The notes beneath the pieces were generated by a model. That model made no database searches and was not told where the DNA came from. It was given only the letters and a program-made list of their open reading frames with translations. Positions 36,133-45,093 of a stretch of 64,000 nt of DNA are shown piece after piece. The translations under genes were made by a program, and so were the position numbers. The number at the start of each line of letters is the position of its first letter. Within the stretch, counting starts at the first letter, position 1. Source of the stretch: Tessaracoccus caeni (GTDB taxonomy: Bacteria; Actinomycetota; Actinomycetes; Propionibacteriales; Propionibacteriaceae); contig NZ_JARGDO010000002.1 of assembly GCF_029211185.1 (NCBI RefSeq), forward strand, positions 62,001 to 126,000, given 5' to 3'.

Positions 36133-36549
36133 ATCCAGAACGCTACAGACAGGGTCTGACAAAACCGAACGAATGTACGATACGGGCAACACTTTCGGGC
36201 AACCGGGCAACACCTGCCGACGACCCGACCGCGAGCAACAGCCCGCAGGCCGCTCTCCCAGAGCCGCGACGTAAGGGGTGTCAGCACCGGCAGGATCGCC
36301 ACCTCTCACGCGCCAGGGAGCAGGCCGCCAGACGAAAGGCGGCGCTCCGCACGCCCGGACGGATCCTCAACAAGCTCCGCGGACGGTGCGCGCCCGACCC
36401 TTGGTAGCACCAGTCACGAAGCAGAACGTCGCCACCAACACGTGAGGTCATCAGGACACCGCCCCGAGGACTCCAAAGGGAGATCTTCCACCGCAGACGG
36501 TGGAAGATCTCCCTTTCAGACGGTCAACAGCCCGTTACCCGGGCGACGC
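36133..36549. other. Intergenic stretch between the HNH gene and the oxidoreductase
   Basis: This 417-bp stretch holds the leaderless promoter of the DUF222/HNH gene (-10 TAGCGT at 36140-36145, minus strand) and the oxidoreductase terminator at 36475-36516. I see no convincing gene or repeat in the remainder; the open frames there lack Shine-Dalgarno sites and coding bias. Confidence 0.6.
36475..36516 (-). terminator. Strong intrinsic terminator of the oxidoreductase gene
   Basis: A perfect 16-bp stem (36478-36493 with 36498-36513, GGGAGATCTTCCACCG and complement), loop of four bases, extended by AAA/TTT on the outside. The A/T flanks allow termination on both strands. Confidence 0.9.
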
Positions 36550-37527
36550 TCAGTAGGTCAGGCCGATCTGGCGGCGGATCTCGTCGCAGACGCCCATGAT
36601 CTCGACGGACTCGTCGAGGCCGAGGCGGTCGCTATCCAGCTTGCCCTCGGCCAGGTAGCGCTCGAAGGCCAGCACCTGAAGCTCGCGCCCAGAACCGAAC
36701 ACCTCGGACTGGTAGCTCTCCAGCACCTCGCCGTCCGGACGGATCACGCGGAACGAGGTGGGCGCGTACCAGACGCCGTCGATCTCGATGCGCGCCTCCG
36801 TGCCCAGCACAACGGCACTGTTGGGCCCCGCGGCCTGCGAGGTGGCGTAGAGCGACGCGAGTGCGCCGTCCCCGTAGCCGAAGGAGATGGCATCCACCAC
36901 GTCGACGCCGGTAGGCCCCATCACGGCCTGGGCCTTCACCGTCTCGGGCGTGCCGAAGAGGTCGAAGGCGAAGGAGATGGGATAGATGGTCAGGTCGAGC
37001 AGCGCACCGCCGCCCAGTTCGAGCGCGTTGATCCGGTGCGTCGGATCGGACGGCAGCTTCTGCGAGTGGTCGGCGATCAGCCCGCGCAACTCACCCAGCG
37101 TCCCGGCGGCGATGATCTCGTGGATGCGTGCCATGTGCGGCAGGTAGCGGGTCCACATGGCCTCCATCGCCAGCACACCCTTCGCCCGGGCGCGATCGCG
37201 GATCTGCTCGGCCTCGGCACGATCCACGGTGAAGGACTTCTCCACCAGGACGTGCTTGCCGGCGTCGATCATGGCCAGCGCCCACTCGGCGTGCATCGGG
37301 TGCGGCGTCGCGATATAGACGGCGTCCACATCGGGGTCGGCGGCCAGCGACGGGTAGTCGCCGTGGGCGGTCGGGATTCCGTAGCGCTCGGCGAAGGCCT
37401 GGGCGGAGTCCAAGCTGCGAGAGGCCACGGCGGAGATGGTCACCCCTGCGAGCTTCATGTCGCCGGCCAGTGTCTGCGCGATGCCTCCGGTGGCCAGGAT
37501 GCCCCAGCGAATGTCGTTGTCGGTCAT
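36550..37527 (-). CDS. Gfo/Idh/MocA-family oxidoreductase
   Basis: 325 aa from ATG 37527. An N-terminal Rossmann fold shows WGILATGGIAQTLAGDM (nucleotide binding) and the family's VLVEKSF near residue 95. The C-terminal alpha/beta domain follows (GGALLDLTIYPISFAFDLFG near 175). These are NAD(P)-dependent dehydrogenases of sugars, inositols and related compounds. A possible -10 TACGCT lies 6 nt upstream of the start. It is divergent from an ABC transporter of the FbpABC/AfuABC type, so a role in metabolising the imported compound is possible. Substrate unknown. Confidence 0.87.
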   Translation of the reverse strand: MTDNDIRWGILATGGIAQTLAGDMKLAGVTISAVASRSLDSAQAFAERYGIPTAHGDYPSLAADPDVDAVYIATPHPMHAEWALAMIDAGKHVLVEKSFTVDRAEAEQIRDRARAKGVLAMEAMWTRYLPHMARIHEIIAAGTLGELRGLIADHSQKLPSDPTHRINALELGGGALLDLTIYPISFAFDLFGTPETVKAQAVMGPTGVDVVDAISFGYGDGALASLYATSQAAGPNSAVVLGTEARIEIDGVWYAPTSFRVIRPDGEVLESYQSEVFGSGRELQVLAFERYLAEGKLDSDRLGLDESVEIMGVCDEIRRQIGLTY

Positions 37528-37685
37528 GCCGCGAGCGTAGACGATCACGCACTGACTTGATCACAATTCGGGCACAGCTTCCGCTCGTAGCCCCCAAACC
37601 CCACCCGGCAAGGACGAGGAGTCGGTAACATGCTCGTCATTCAGTGAACAACGAGCGTTCACCCGCTGTTTCCCAAGGAGAAACC

Positions 37686-38768
37686 ATGACCCGATCCGCC
37701 AGAAGTCTCTGGAGAATCGCCGGCGCCGCCATGGGCGTCAGCGCCCTCCTGCTTTCCGGCTGCGCCATCGAAGACGAGACCACGCCCTCCGGCAGCGGCA
37801 GCGCCTCCCAGGCCGCCGAGGACCAGAGCCTCGTCGTCGCCTGCGGCAACCAGGAAGACGTCTGCCAGGCCTGGACCCAGGCCTTCCAGGAGAAGACCGG
37901 CATCCAGACCAGCTACGTCCGCCTCGCCTCCGGTGAGGCCGTTGCCCGTCTCGAGTCCGCGAAGAGCAACCCCGAGTTCGACGTGTGGCACGGCGGCCCC
38001 GTCGACGGCTACAACGTCGCCGCCGAGGCCGGGCTGCTCACCCAATACGAGTCGCCGGCCGCCGCCGACATCGACCCCGCGCTGATGGACCCCAACGGCT
38101 ACTGGGGCGGCGTCTACGTGGGCGTGCTCGGCTTCTGCTCCAACCAGAAGGTGCTGGGCGAGCTGGGCGTCGAGGCGCCGAAGACCTGGGACGACCTGCT
38201 GGCTCCCGAGCTCAAGGGCCAGATCATGATGGCCCACCCGGCCACCTCCGGCACCGCCTTCACCGCGCTCTGGACCCAGGTCGTGCTACGCGGCGGCGAG
38301 GACCAGGCGCTCGACTGGATGAAGAAGCTGCACGGCAACATCCTGCAGTACACCACCTCGGGCTCGGCCCCGGCACAGTCCGCCGGTCGCGGCGAGGTGG
38401 GCGTGTCCATCGTGTTCAGCCACGACTGCGTGAAGTACGCGGAACAGGGCATGAGCGACCTGGTCACCACCATCCCCAGCGACGGCACCGGCTGGGAGAT
38501 CGGCGGCGTCGCACTGATCGCCGGCTCCAAGAACGAGGCCGCGGCCAAGCAGTACTACGACTGGGCGCTGTCCGCCGAGGCGCAGGAGATCGGCCCGCAG
38601 CACCAGTCCTACCAGCTGCTGACCAACAAGAACGCCGCCCCGGACGACCGGATGGTCAACATCGACGAGGTCAACCGCGTCGACTACGACTTCGCCGCCG
38701 CGGCCGCAGCCAAGGAGGCTCTGACCGCTCGATTCGACGAGGAGATCGCCACCGCTCCCAAGGAGTGA
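37686..38768 (+). CDS. Solute-binding lipoprotein of an FbpA/AfuA-type ABC transporter
   Basis: 360 aa from ATG 37686, preceded by CAAGGAGAAACC. The lipobox LLLSGC places the acylated Cys near residue 24. The mature part has the family-1/6 fold, with VVACGNQEDVCQAWTQAFQEKTGIQTSYV and SNPEFDVWHGGPVDGYNVAAEAGLL, resembling the sugar-phosphate binder AfuA and the ferric-iron binders of the FbpA group. The WHGG segment resembles AfuA-type more than the iron-binding Tyr pair, but sequence alone does not settle it. A hairpin separates it from the permease gene. Confidence 0.85.
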   Translation: MTRSARSLWRIAGAAMGVSALLLSGCAIEDETTPSGSGSASQAAEDQSLVVACGNQEDVCQAWTQAFQEKTGIQTSYVRLASGEAVARLESAKSNPEFDVWHGGPVDGYNVAAEAGLLTQYESPAAADIDPALMDPNGYWGGVYVGVLGFCSNQKVLGELGVEAPKTWDDLLAPELKGQIMMAHPATSGTAFTALWTQVVLRGGEDQALDWMKKLHGNILQYTTSGSAPAQSAGRGEVGVSIVFSHDCVKYAEQGMSDLVTTIPSDGTGWEIGGVALIAGSKNEAAAKQYYDWALSAEAQEIGPQHQSYQLLTNKNAAPDDRMVNIDEVNRVDYDFAAAAAAKEALTARFDEEIATAPKE

Positions 38769-38775
38769 CGACGCC

Positions 38776-38818
38776 GAGAGGTTTCGCGGGTCGGCACCGC
38801 CCGCCCGCGAAACCTCTC
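38776..38818 (+). terminator. Intercistronic hairpin between binding protein and permease
   Basis: A perfect 15-bp inverted repeat (38776-38790 with 38804-38818, GAGAGGTTTCGCGGG and complement) lies 7 bases after the binding-protein stop without a U-tract. It more likely stabilises or partly terminates the message, giving more binding protein than permease. Confidence 0.7.
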
Positions 38819-38876
38819 ACCTCATCCACCGCGTGGCCCGGAACGGTCCGGGCCGCGCCTCACTGATCGGACGCCC

Positions 38877-40613
38877 ATGACCACCACCGTGGAACCTCCC
38901 GTCGCCGCACCGTCGAAGGCAAAGAAGCCCGGCCGCCGCGTACGCCAAGACCCGGTGACCATCACGTTGATCGTGATCGTCTCCATCATCTTGTTCTTCC
39001 TCGTGCTGCTTCCCATCGCGCGCACGCTGTTCATGGCCTTCTCCGTCGACGGGGTCAACACTCTGACGCGAATGATCACGTCCCCGGTCAACCGGAAGAT
39101 CGTGCTCAACACCGTGGTGCTCGGCCTCCTTGTGGGCGCCATCGGAACCCTGATCGGCTTCGTGCTGGCCTTCGCCCAGGTGCGGATGAAGTGGCGCGGA
39201 AAGAAGATCGTGCACCTGCTGTCCCTGGTGCCCATCGTCTCGCCGCCTTTCGCGGTGGCCACCGCCGTGATCACCCTCTTCGGCCGCTCCGGCATCATCT
39301 CCAAGCAGCTGCTGGGACTGAACTGGGACGTCTACGGCCTGGGAGGGCTGACGGTGGTGCTGTCGCTGTCGTTCTTCCCCGTCGCCTACACCAATCTGCT
39401 CGGCATGCTGCGGTCGCTCGATCCGTCGCTCGACGAGGCGTCGCTGAGCCTGGGCGCGAACAAGTGGCAGGTCTTCGTCACCGTCACGCTGCCCATGCTG
39501 ATTCCGGGCTTCGCTGCGTCCTTCCTGCTGCTGTTCGTCGAGTCCATCGCTGACCTCGCCAACCCCATCGTGCTCGGTGGCGACTACACCGTGCTCGCCT
39601 CGCGCGCCTACATCGCCATCATCGGCGAGTACAACCTTGGCGCCGGCGCCGCATACTCGCTGGTGCTGCTGGTGCCGGCACTGCTGGTGTTCATCCTGCA
39701 GCGCTACTGGGCCAACCGGCAGTCGGCGGTCAGCGTCACCGGCAAGCCGACGGGCACCGCCAAGCTGATCACCTCGAACGCCGCGCGCATCCCCGTGCTG
39801 ACCGTCGTCGCGCTGCTGTCGGCGTTGATCGTCACCATCTACGGCTCCGTGATCATCGGCGGCTTCGTCCGCATCCTCGGCGTCAACAACACCTTCACGC
39901 TCGACAACTACCGCTACCTGTTCAAGGGCATCGGCTCCGACGCGATCATCACGACGACGACCCTCGCGCTGATCGCCACCCCGATCGCCGGCATCCTCGG
40001 CATGCTGATCGCCTGGCTGGTGGTGCGCAAGCTGAAGCGCGCCGCGCCCTACATGGACTTCTTCGGCATGCTCGGCCTGGCGGTGCCCGGCACCGTGCTC
40101 GGCATCGGCTACGCCATCGCCTACAACAGCCCGGTGGACGCGTTCAACCTGCGCTGGCTCCCGGCCCTCGCCGGCGGCGGCGCCATCCTCGGTGGCGCGA
40201 TGGCGATCACGATGGTCTACATCGCACGCGCCACCCCGGCCGGTCAGCGCTCCGGCGTCGCGGCCCTGCAGCAGATCGATCCGGCGATCGACGAGGCGTC
40301 CACCTCGCTGGGCGCGAGCGGCGCGACCACCTTCACCCGAGTGACCCTCCCCTTGATCCGCGACGCGTTGCTGAGCGGCCTGGTCTACGCCTTCGCCCGT
40401 TCGATGACGACGATCTCGGCCATCATCTTCATCACGACGCCGAAGACCCGGATCATGACCTCGCAGATCCTCTCCGAGGTGGAGGCGGGCCGCTTCGGCA
40501 ACGCCTTCGCCTACTGCACGATCCTGATCGTCATCGTGCTCACCGTCATCGGCCTGCTCAGCCTCGCCGTCCGCGGCCGTTCCTCATCCGCCCTGCCCAC
40601 CGCGGGCATGTGA
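38877..40613 (+). CDS. Two-domain ABC permease (FbpB/ThiP type)
   Basis: 578 aa, about 12 membrane segments arranged as two homologous permease domains. Each has its own EAA loop: LDPSLDEASLSLGANKWQVFVTVTLPML near 178 and IDPAIDEASTSLGASGATTFTRVTLPLI near 470. The fused architecture is that of ferric-iron, thiamine, 2-aminoethylphosphonate and hexose-phosphate importers. Starts ATG 38877 and ends 13 bases before the ATPase gene. Confidence 0.9.
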   Translation: MTTTVEPPVAAPSKAKKPGRRVRQDPVTITLIVIVSIILFFLVLLPIARTLFMAFSVDGVNTLTRMITSPVNRKIVLNTVVLGLLVGAIGTLIGFVLAFAQVRMKWRGKKIVHLLSLVPIVSPPFAVATAVITLFGRSGIISKQLLGLNWDVYGLGGLTVVLSLSFFPVAYTNLLGMLRSLDPSLDEASLSLGANKWQVFVTVTLPMLIPGFAASFLLLFVESIADLANPIVLGGDYTVLASRAYIAIIGEYNLGAGAAYSLVLLVPALLVFILQRYWANRQSAVSVTGKPTGTAKLITSNAARIPVLTVVALLSALIVTIYGSVIIGGFVRILGVNNTFTLDNYRYLFKGIGSDAIITTTTLALIATPIAGILGMLIAWLVVRKLKRAAPYMDFFGMLGLAVPGTVLGIGYAIAYNSPVDAFNLRWLPALAGGGAILGGAMAITMVYIARATPAGQRSGVAALQQIDPAIDEASTSLGASGATTFTRVTLPLIRDALLSGLVYAFARSMTTISAIIFITTPKTRIMTSQILSEVEAGRFGNAFAYCTILIVIVLTVIGLLSLAVRGRSSSALPTAGM

Positions 40614-40626
40614 CCGAAAGCTCACC

Positions 40627-41760
40627 ATGAACAACCTTCACGCGAACAACCAGTCCCAGCCGGTCCAGGGCGAACTGAAGCTGATCGACCTCACCAAGCA
40701 GTTCGGCCGGGCGCAGGAGATCGTCACGGCGGTGGACGCGATCAACCTCACCATCGCACCGGGCGAGTTCGTCACGTTGCTGGGCCCCTCCGGCTGCGGC
40801 AAGACCACCACCTTGCGCATGATCGCCGGCTTCGAGGATCCGACGGGCGGCCACGTGGTGCTCGATGGCGCCGACATGATCACCACCCCGCCCAACAAGC
40901 GCCCCATGGCCATGGTTTTCCAGTCCTACGCGTTGTTCCCGCACCTGAGCGTGTGGGACAACCTTGCCTACGGCCTGAAGATCCGCCGCCTCCCCAAGGA
41001 GGAGATCACCCGCCAGGTGGACGAGGTGATGGCGTCGATGAACCTGGAGATGTTCGCCAAGCGCGCCCCCAACCAGCTCTCCGGCGGCCAGCAGCAGCGC
41101 GTCGCCCTGGCTCGCGCCATGGTGATGAAGCCCAAGGTGCTGCTGTTCGACGAGCCGCTGTCGAACCTCGACGCCAAGCTGCGCGAGCGGATGCGCCTGG
41201 AGATCCGCAAGCTGCAACGCCAGCTGGGCATCACCAGCGTCTACGTCACCCATGACCAGTCGGAGGCCATGAGCATGTCCGACCGGATCATCGTGATGAA
41301 CGGCGGGCAGATCGAGCAGGCCGCCACCCCGGACGTCATCTATCGCCATCCCGCCTCGGTGTTCGTCGCGGACTTCATCGGGCGAGCCAACTTCCTGGAG
41401 GTGAGCCGACGCGGCACCGCCTCGGGCGACCGGGTGGGCGTGACGGTGCTCGGCCAGAGCGTCGAGGTTCCGGCCCACCCGGACGCTGCGGCGGCGAAGG
41501 ACGTGGTGCTGCTGGTGCGGCCGGAGTCGTTCCGGCTGTTCCGTCCGGGCGATCCGCAGGTTCCGGCCGGCGCGAAGACCGGGCGGGTGACCACGTCGGT
41601 GTTCTACGGCGACCACGTCGAATACGAGGTGACCACCGACCAGGGAACCATCACGGCCGTGGCCTCCGATCCCAAGCTCGGCGAGATCCACCCCGAGGGC
41701 GCCGAGGTCGTGGTGAGCTTCGACCCCGACACCGCCTGGCTGCTGCCCCGCAACGCATAG
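40627..41760 (+). CDS. ABC transporter ATPase (FbpC/PotA type)
   Basis: 377 aa. Walker [10 protein letters not shown] near 54, signature LSGGQQQR near 153, Walker [12 protein letters not shown] near 174, H-loop VTHDQSEAM, and a C-terminal TOBE domain from about 290. The [11 protein letters not shown] form is typical of the CUT1/FbpC/PotA group. It completes the three-gene importer. The C-terminal domain has no obvious extra metal site. Confidence 0.9.
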   Translation: MNNLHANNQSQPVQGELKLIDLTKQFGRAQEIVTAVDAINLTIAPGEFVTLLGPSGCGKTTTLRMIAGFEDPTGGHVVLDGADMITTPPNKRPMAMVFQSYALFPHLSVWDNLAYGLKIRRLPKEEITRQVDEVMASMNLEMFAKRAPNQLSGGQQQRVALARAMVMKPKVLLFDEPLSNLDAKLRERMRLEIRKLQRQLGITSVYVTHDQSEAMSMSDRIIVMNGGQIEQAATPDVIYRHPASVFVADFIGRANFLEVSRRGTASGDRVGVTVLGQSVEVPAHPDAAAAKDVVLLVRPESFRLFRPGDPQVPAGAKTGRVTTSVFYGDHVEYEVTTDQGTITAVASDPKLGEIHPEGAEVVVSFDPDTAWLLPRNA

Positions 41761-41826
41761 ACCTCCCACCCGTTGGCGACGCGCCACTAGGGTGTCTTCA
41801 ACGGGAGCTCGGGGAGGGCCAGGACT

Positions 41827-42795
41827 GTGAGCGACGGAGAACAGGCGGCCGGCGCGCGGGAGCGCTTCGGCTGGATGGACATGCTGCGGGGCACCGCCGT
41901 CCTCCTCGTGGTGTTCCGGCATATCCCGACGACGGTGGCGATCTACGGCGGCAGCATGCCGCGGTGGGCCATCATGATCAGCGACGCGCTGGCTCCGTAC
42001 CGCATTCCCATGCTGTTCTTCCTGTCCGGCATGCTGCTCAGCCACTCGCTGTCCAAGGGCACCTCGCGGTACTACGAGGGCAAGGTCAAGGCGCTGCTGT
42101 GGCCGTATGTGCTGTGGGTCACCATCACGGTGCTCACCCTCGGCTCACCGTCGGAGTTCGCCAATCCCATGACCTGGCTCGGCGGGCCGCACCACATGTG
42201 GTTCCTCGTGGTGCTCGCGGCGTGCTACATCGTCGGGCCGCTGACCCTCAAGATGCCGGCCTGGGTGCTGCCGATCCCGATGGTGCTGGTGGCCATGCTG
42301 CTGCCGGCGGGTGTGCCGGGCATTCTCACCGCGCGCCGCATCCTCTACTACGGAGCCTTCTTCTTCACCGGCGCCGCGGCCACCACCTTCGTGCGTCGCT
42401 GGCAGGAGACGAAACCCTATCTGCCGGTGGCCCTGCTGCTGGGCGCGACGGCGTGGGGGGCCTGGAGCGCCACTCATCCTGGCGAGCGCGAGTTCGACAT
42501 CGTCTACTTCGCGATCGGGGTGCTCGGCATCGCGGGCATCGTCTGGGTGGCACCGCGGGTGCCACGGATCGAGTGGCTGGAGCGCGTGGGCCGCAACTCG
42601 ATCGTGGTCTATCTGGCGCACTTCCCCCTGGTCGGCATGGCCTGGTTCGCCATCCGCCCCTTCGAGCCGTCGTGGTGGGTGATCTTCCCCGTGCTGTTCG
42701 TCGTGGGTGTCTTGGTGCCTATCGCGATGATCCCGTTGTCGAAGACGATCTTCTTCCGCTGGCCCGACCGACGCCGCCCCATCCGCGACCGTTAG
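41827..42795 (+). CDS. Acyltransferase-3 family membrane protein
   Basis: 322 aa with about ten membrane segments. The N-terminal WMDMLRGTAVLLVVFRHI is the family pattern, with the catalytic-type Arg and His, and the second conserved segment is YRIPMLFFLSGMLLSHSL. Members O-acylate polysaccharides, peptidoglycan or lipids at the membrane, or transport acyl groups. GTG 41827 is preceded by GGGAGGGCCAGG. It ends 10 bases before meaB; the two may be co-transcribed without sharing a pathway. The acceptor is unknown. Confidence 0.85.
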   Translation: MSDGEQAAGARERFGWMDMLRGTAVLLVVFRHIPTTVAIYGGSMPRWAIMISDALAPYRIPMLFFLSGMLLSHSLSKGTSRYYEGKVKALLWPYVLWVTITVLTLGSPSEFANPMTWLGGPHHMWFLVVLAACYIVGPLTLKMPAWVLPIPMVLVAMLLPAGVPGILTARRILYYGAFFFTGAAATTFVRRWQETKPYLPVALLLGATAWGAWSATHPGEREFDIVYFAIGVLGIAGIVWVAPRVPRIEWLERVGRNSIVVYLAHFPLVGMAWFAIRPFEPSWWVIFPVLFVVGVLVPIAMIPLSKTIFFRWPDRRRPIRDR

Positions 42796-42805
42796 GGTGG
42801 AGGCC

Positions 42806-43819
42806 ATGCGTAGGTTGAGCGTGGAAGAGCTGGCGGACGGTATCTCGTCGGGCGTCCGTGGCCACATCGCGCGGGCGATCACCCTCGTCGAGTCGACGAA
42901 GCCGGCCCATCGCGAGCAGGCCCACGAGCTGCTGCAACGCATCGCACCGCTGACCGGCAAGGCCTTCCGAGTGGGCGTCTCCGGCGTGCCCGGCGCCGGC
43001 AAGTCCACCTTCATCAACGCGATGGGCCAGAAGCTGATCGAAGAGCGCGACCACCTCGTCGCCGTGCTCGCCGTCGACCCCAGCTCCACCAAGACCGGCG
43101 GCTCCATCCTCGGCGACCGCACCCGGATGGGCGAGCTCGCGATGAGCGAGCGGGCCTTCATCCGCCCCTCACCCACGGCCGGCCATCTGGGTGGCGTGGC
43201 GCGCGCCACACGCGAGTCGATGCTGGTGCTGGAGGCCGCCGGCTACGACGTGGTGCTGGTGGAGACGGTGGGCGTCGGCCAGTCGGAGGTGGCCGTACAC
43301 GGCATGGTGGACACCTTTCTGATGCTCCAGGTGGCGCGCACCGGCGACCAGCTCCAGGGCATCAAACGCGGCATCCTCGAGCTGGCCGATGTGATCGGCA
43401 TCACCAAGGCCGACGGCGACAACCTGCAGGCCGCTCGCGTGTCGGCCCGCGAGCTGTCCATCGCCATGAAGCTGATCTCCTCCGACAACGCCAAACGCCG
43501 CGCTCCCGTGCTCACCTGTTCGAGCTACACGGGCGAGGGCCTCGACGAGGTGTGGGACGCCGTCCTGAAGCACCGCGAAGAGCTGGAGGCCACCGGCGGC
43601 CTCGCCGCTCACCGGCTGGAGCAGCAGCGCGACTGGATGTGGAACATGGTGCGCGACGAGCTGATGGAGTCGCTGCGCACCGCCCCGCAGGTGCGCGACG
43701 CCGCTCGCCAGGTCGGCGAGGCGCTGGCCTCCGAGGCGCTCAGCGCGTTGGAGGGAGCCGACGTCCTCCTGAAGGCCTTCGCCGACGCCGTGCCCAGCCT
43801 GCACTGGGCGAAGCAGTAA
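42806..43819 (+). CDS. meaB: Methylmalonyl-CoA mutase G-protein chaperone (MeaB)
   Basis: 337 aa from ATG 42806 with GGTGGAGG just upstream; an in-frame GTG at 42797 overlaps that site. G3E-family GTPase: P-loop GVSGVPGAGKSTF near 54-66, LAVDPSSTKTGGSILGDRTRM near 85, VETVGVGQSE near 150 and the base motif TKAD near 200. It loads intact adenosylcobalamin onto MutB and protects or reactivates the enzyme. Normally adjacent to mutAB; here 9.8 kb away on the same strand. Confidence 0.95.
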   Translation: MRRLSVEELADGISSGVRGHIARAITLVESTKPAHREQAHELLQRIAPLTGKAFRVGVSGVPGAGKSTFINAMGQKLIEERDHLVAVLAVDPSSTKTGGSILGDRTRMGELAMSERAFIRPSPTAGHLGGVARATRESMLVLEAAGYDVVLVETVGVGQSEVAVHGMVDTFLMLQVARTGDQLQGIKRGILELADVIGITKADGDNLQAARVSARELSIAMKLISSDNAKRRAPVLTCSSYTGEGLDEVWDAVLKHREELEATGGLAAHRLEQQRDWMWNMVRDELMESLRTAPQVRDAARQVGEALASEALSALEGADVLLKAFADAVPSLHWAKQ

Positions 43820-43924
43820 CTGGGCAAAGCGGTAGCTGTCGGAAGCACCAGGAAGCCCCCATTAGTGGTGGCCAGGTAAGGTGGCCTGTGCCGCCTAGAC
43901 GCCGGGAACGAGAAGGGAGGAAGC

Positions 43925-44617
43925 ATGGGAGTCTTCGACAAGGCCGAAAAGAAGATCGAATCGGCCGTCGGTAAGGTCTTCGCACGTGCTTTCAAGGGCG
44001 ACGTGCAGCCTGTCGAGATCGCCGCCGGAATCCAGCGCGAGCTGGACGCCGAAGCGAAGCTGCTCAGCAAGGGCAAGCGCCTCGTGCCCAACCAGTTCGC
44101 CGTCGGGTTGTCGTCGCACGACTACGACCGGCTCTACCCCTACGCCAAGACCCTCACCGCGGAGATCCTCCCCGGCATCCGGGAGCACGCCGCCGAGCGG
44201 ACCTACGTCTTCAACGGGCCCATCTCCATCACCTACTACTGCGATCAGACGCTGCCCACCGGGCAGTTCACCGTCGCCAGCGAGGCCACCGATCCCGACG
44301 CGCCCAGCAAGCTTCCGCGCGCGGCCACCAGGCAGCTCGTCCTCGAGGTCAACGGGGTGCGCCATCCGCTTTCCCCGCCAGGACTGATGATCGGGCGGGG
44401 CAGCGACGCGGATCTGCGTCTCAACGACCCCGGCATCTCCCGCCGCCACGCCATGATCTCCGTGAGCAGCGGCGGGCAGATCACCATCGAGGACCTCGGT
44501 TCGACCAACGGCGTGCACGTCAACGGCGTGCGCGTGTCGAAGACCACTCTGGGCGAGGGATCCCGTATCGAACTGGGCAATACACGGTTGTTGGTGCACA
44601 CGCCCGCGGAGCCGTGA
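43925..44617 (+). CDS. fhaA: FhaA: DUF3662 and FHA domain protein
   Basis: 230 aa. Residues 1-125 form the DUF3662 domain (FDKAEKKIESAVGKVFARAFKGDVQPVEIA); residues 145-225 form an FHA domain with the phosphothreonine-binding Arg and Ser in LMIGRGSDADLRL..ISRRHAMIS and STNGVHVNG. It binds phosphorylated targets of PknB, such as the peptidoglycan flippase partner MviN. AGGGAGG precedes the ATG. It opens the operon fhaA-fhaB-pstP-rodA-pbpA; a TAAGGT hexamer at 43877-43882 is a candidate -10. Confidence 0.95.
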   Translation: MGVFDKAEKKIESAVGKVFARAFKGDVQPVEIAAGIQRELDAEAKLLSKGKRLVPNQFAVGLSSHDYDRLYPYAKTLTAEILPGIREHAAERTYVFNGPISITYYCDQTLPTGQFTVASEATDPDAPSKLPRAATRQLVLEVNGVRHPLSPPGLMIGRGSDADLRLNDPGISRRHAMISVSSGGQITIEDLGSTNGVHVNGVRVSKTTLGEGSRIELGNTRLLVHTPAEP

Positions 44618-44621
44618 GCCT

Positions 44622-45089
44622 ATGTCCGACCTCATCGTGCTGACGATCAAGATCGTCTTCCTCGCCGTCCTATGGCTGTTCATCCTCTTCGTCGCCAATG
44701 TGGTGCGCACCGATATGTTCGGCAAGCGCGTGCCCGCGTCGTCGCTCGCGGCGGTGCCGGCTGACCGCGGACGGTCGAAGAAGTCGAAGAAGGCGCAGAT
44801 CCCCACTCGGTTCGCCATCACCAGCGGCGCCTTGCAGGGCATGTCGGTGCCGGTGTCGTCGACGATCAATCTGGGCCGGGCGGCCGACAGCACGCTGCTC
44901 CTCGACGACGACTACGCCTCCGCCCGCCACGCGCAGCTCGTCCAGACCGACGAGACCACCTGGCTGGTGCACGACCTCAACTCCACCAACGGCACCTACG
45001 TCAACGGCAAGCCCGTGACCGAGCCCGTCCCGATCACGGTCGGCGACGTGGTGCGCATCGGCAAGACCTTGATGCGGCTGGAGGCGTGA
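44622..45089 (+). CDS. fhaB: FhaB/FipA: membrane-anchored FHA protein
   Basis: 155 aa. A single N-terminal membrane segment (residues 7-25) is followed by a basic linker and a C-terminal FHA domain (NLGRAADSTLLLDDDYASARHAQLV, NSTNGTYVNG). It links Ser/Thr kinase signalling to cell division and wall growth in actinobacteria. Four bases after fhaA and 4 bases before pstP. Confidence 0.93.
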   Translation: MSDLIVLTIKIVFLAVLWLFILFVANVVRTDMFGKRVPASSLAAVPADRGRSKKSKKAQIPTRFAITSGALQGMSVPVSSTINLGRAADSTLLLDDDYASARHAQLVQTDETTWLVHDLNSTNGTYVNGKPVTEPVPITVGDVVRIGKTLMRLEA

Positions 45090-45093
45090 GCTG

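Noticed and set aside
37686-41760. Ferric-siderophore uptake partner for the enterobactin operon
   Set aside because: The permease is a fused FbpB/ThiP type, not FecCD, and the binding protein resembles AfuA/FbpA, so it does not fit uptake of a catecholate complex.
43820-43924. A tRNA gene upstream of fhaA, where some actinobacteria have one
   Set aside because: No T-loop GTTCGA-type sequence or cloverleaf can be drawn in this gap; no tRNA was found elsewhere in the window either.
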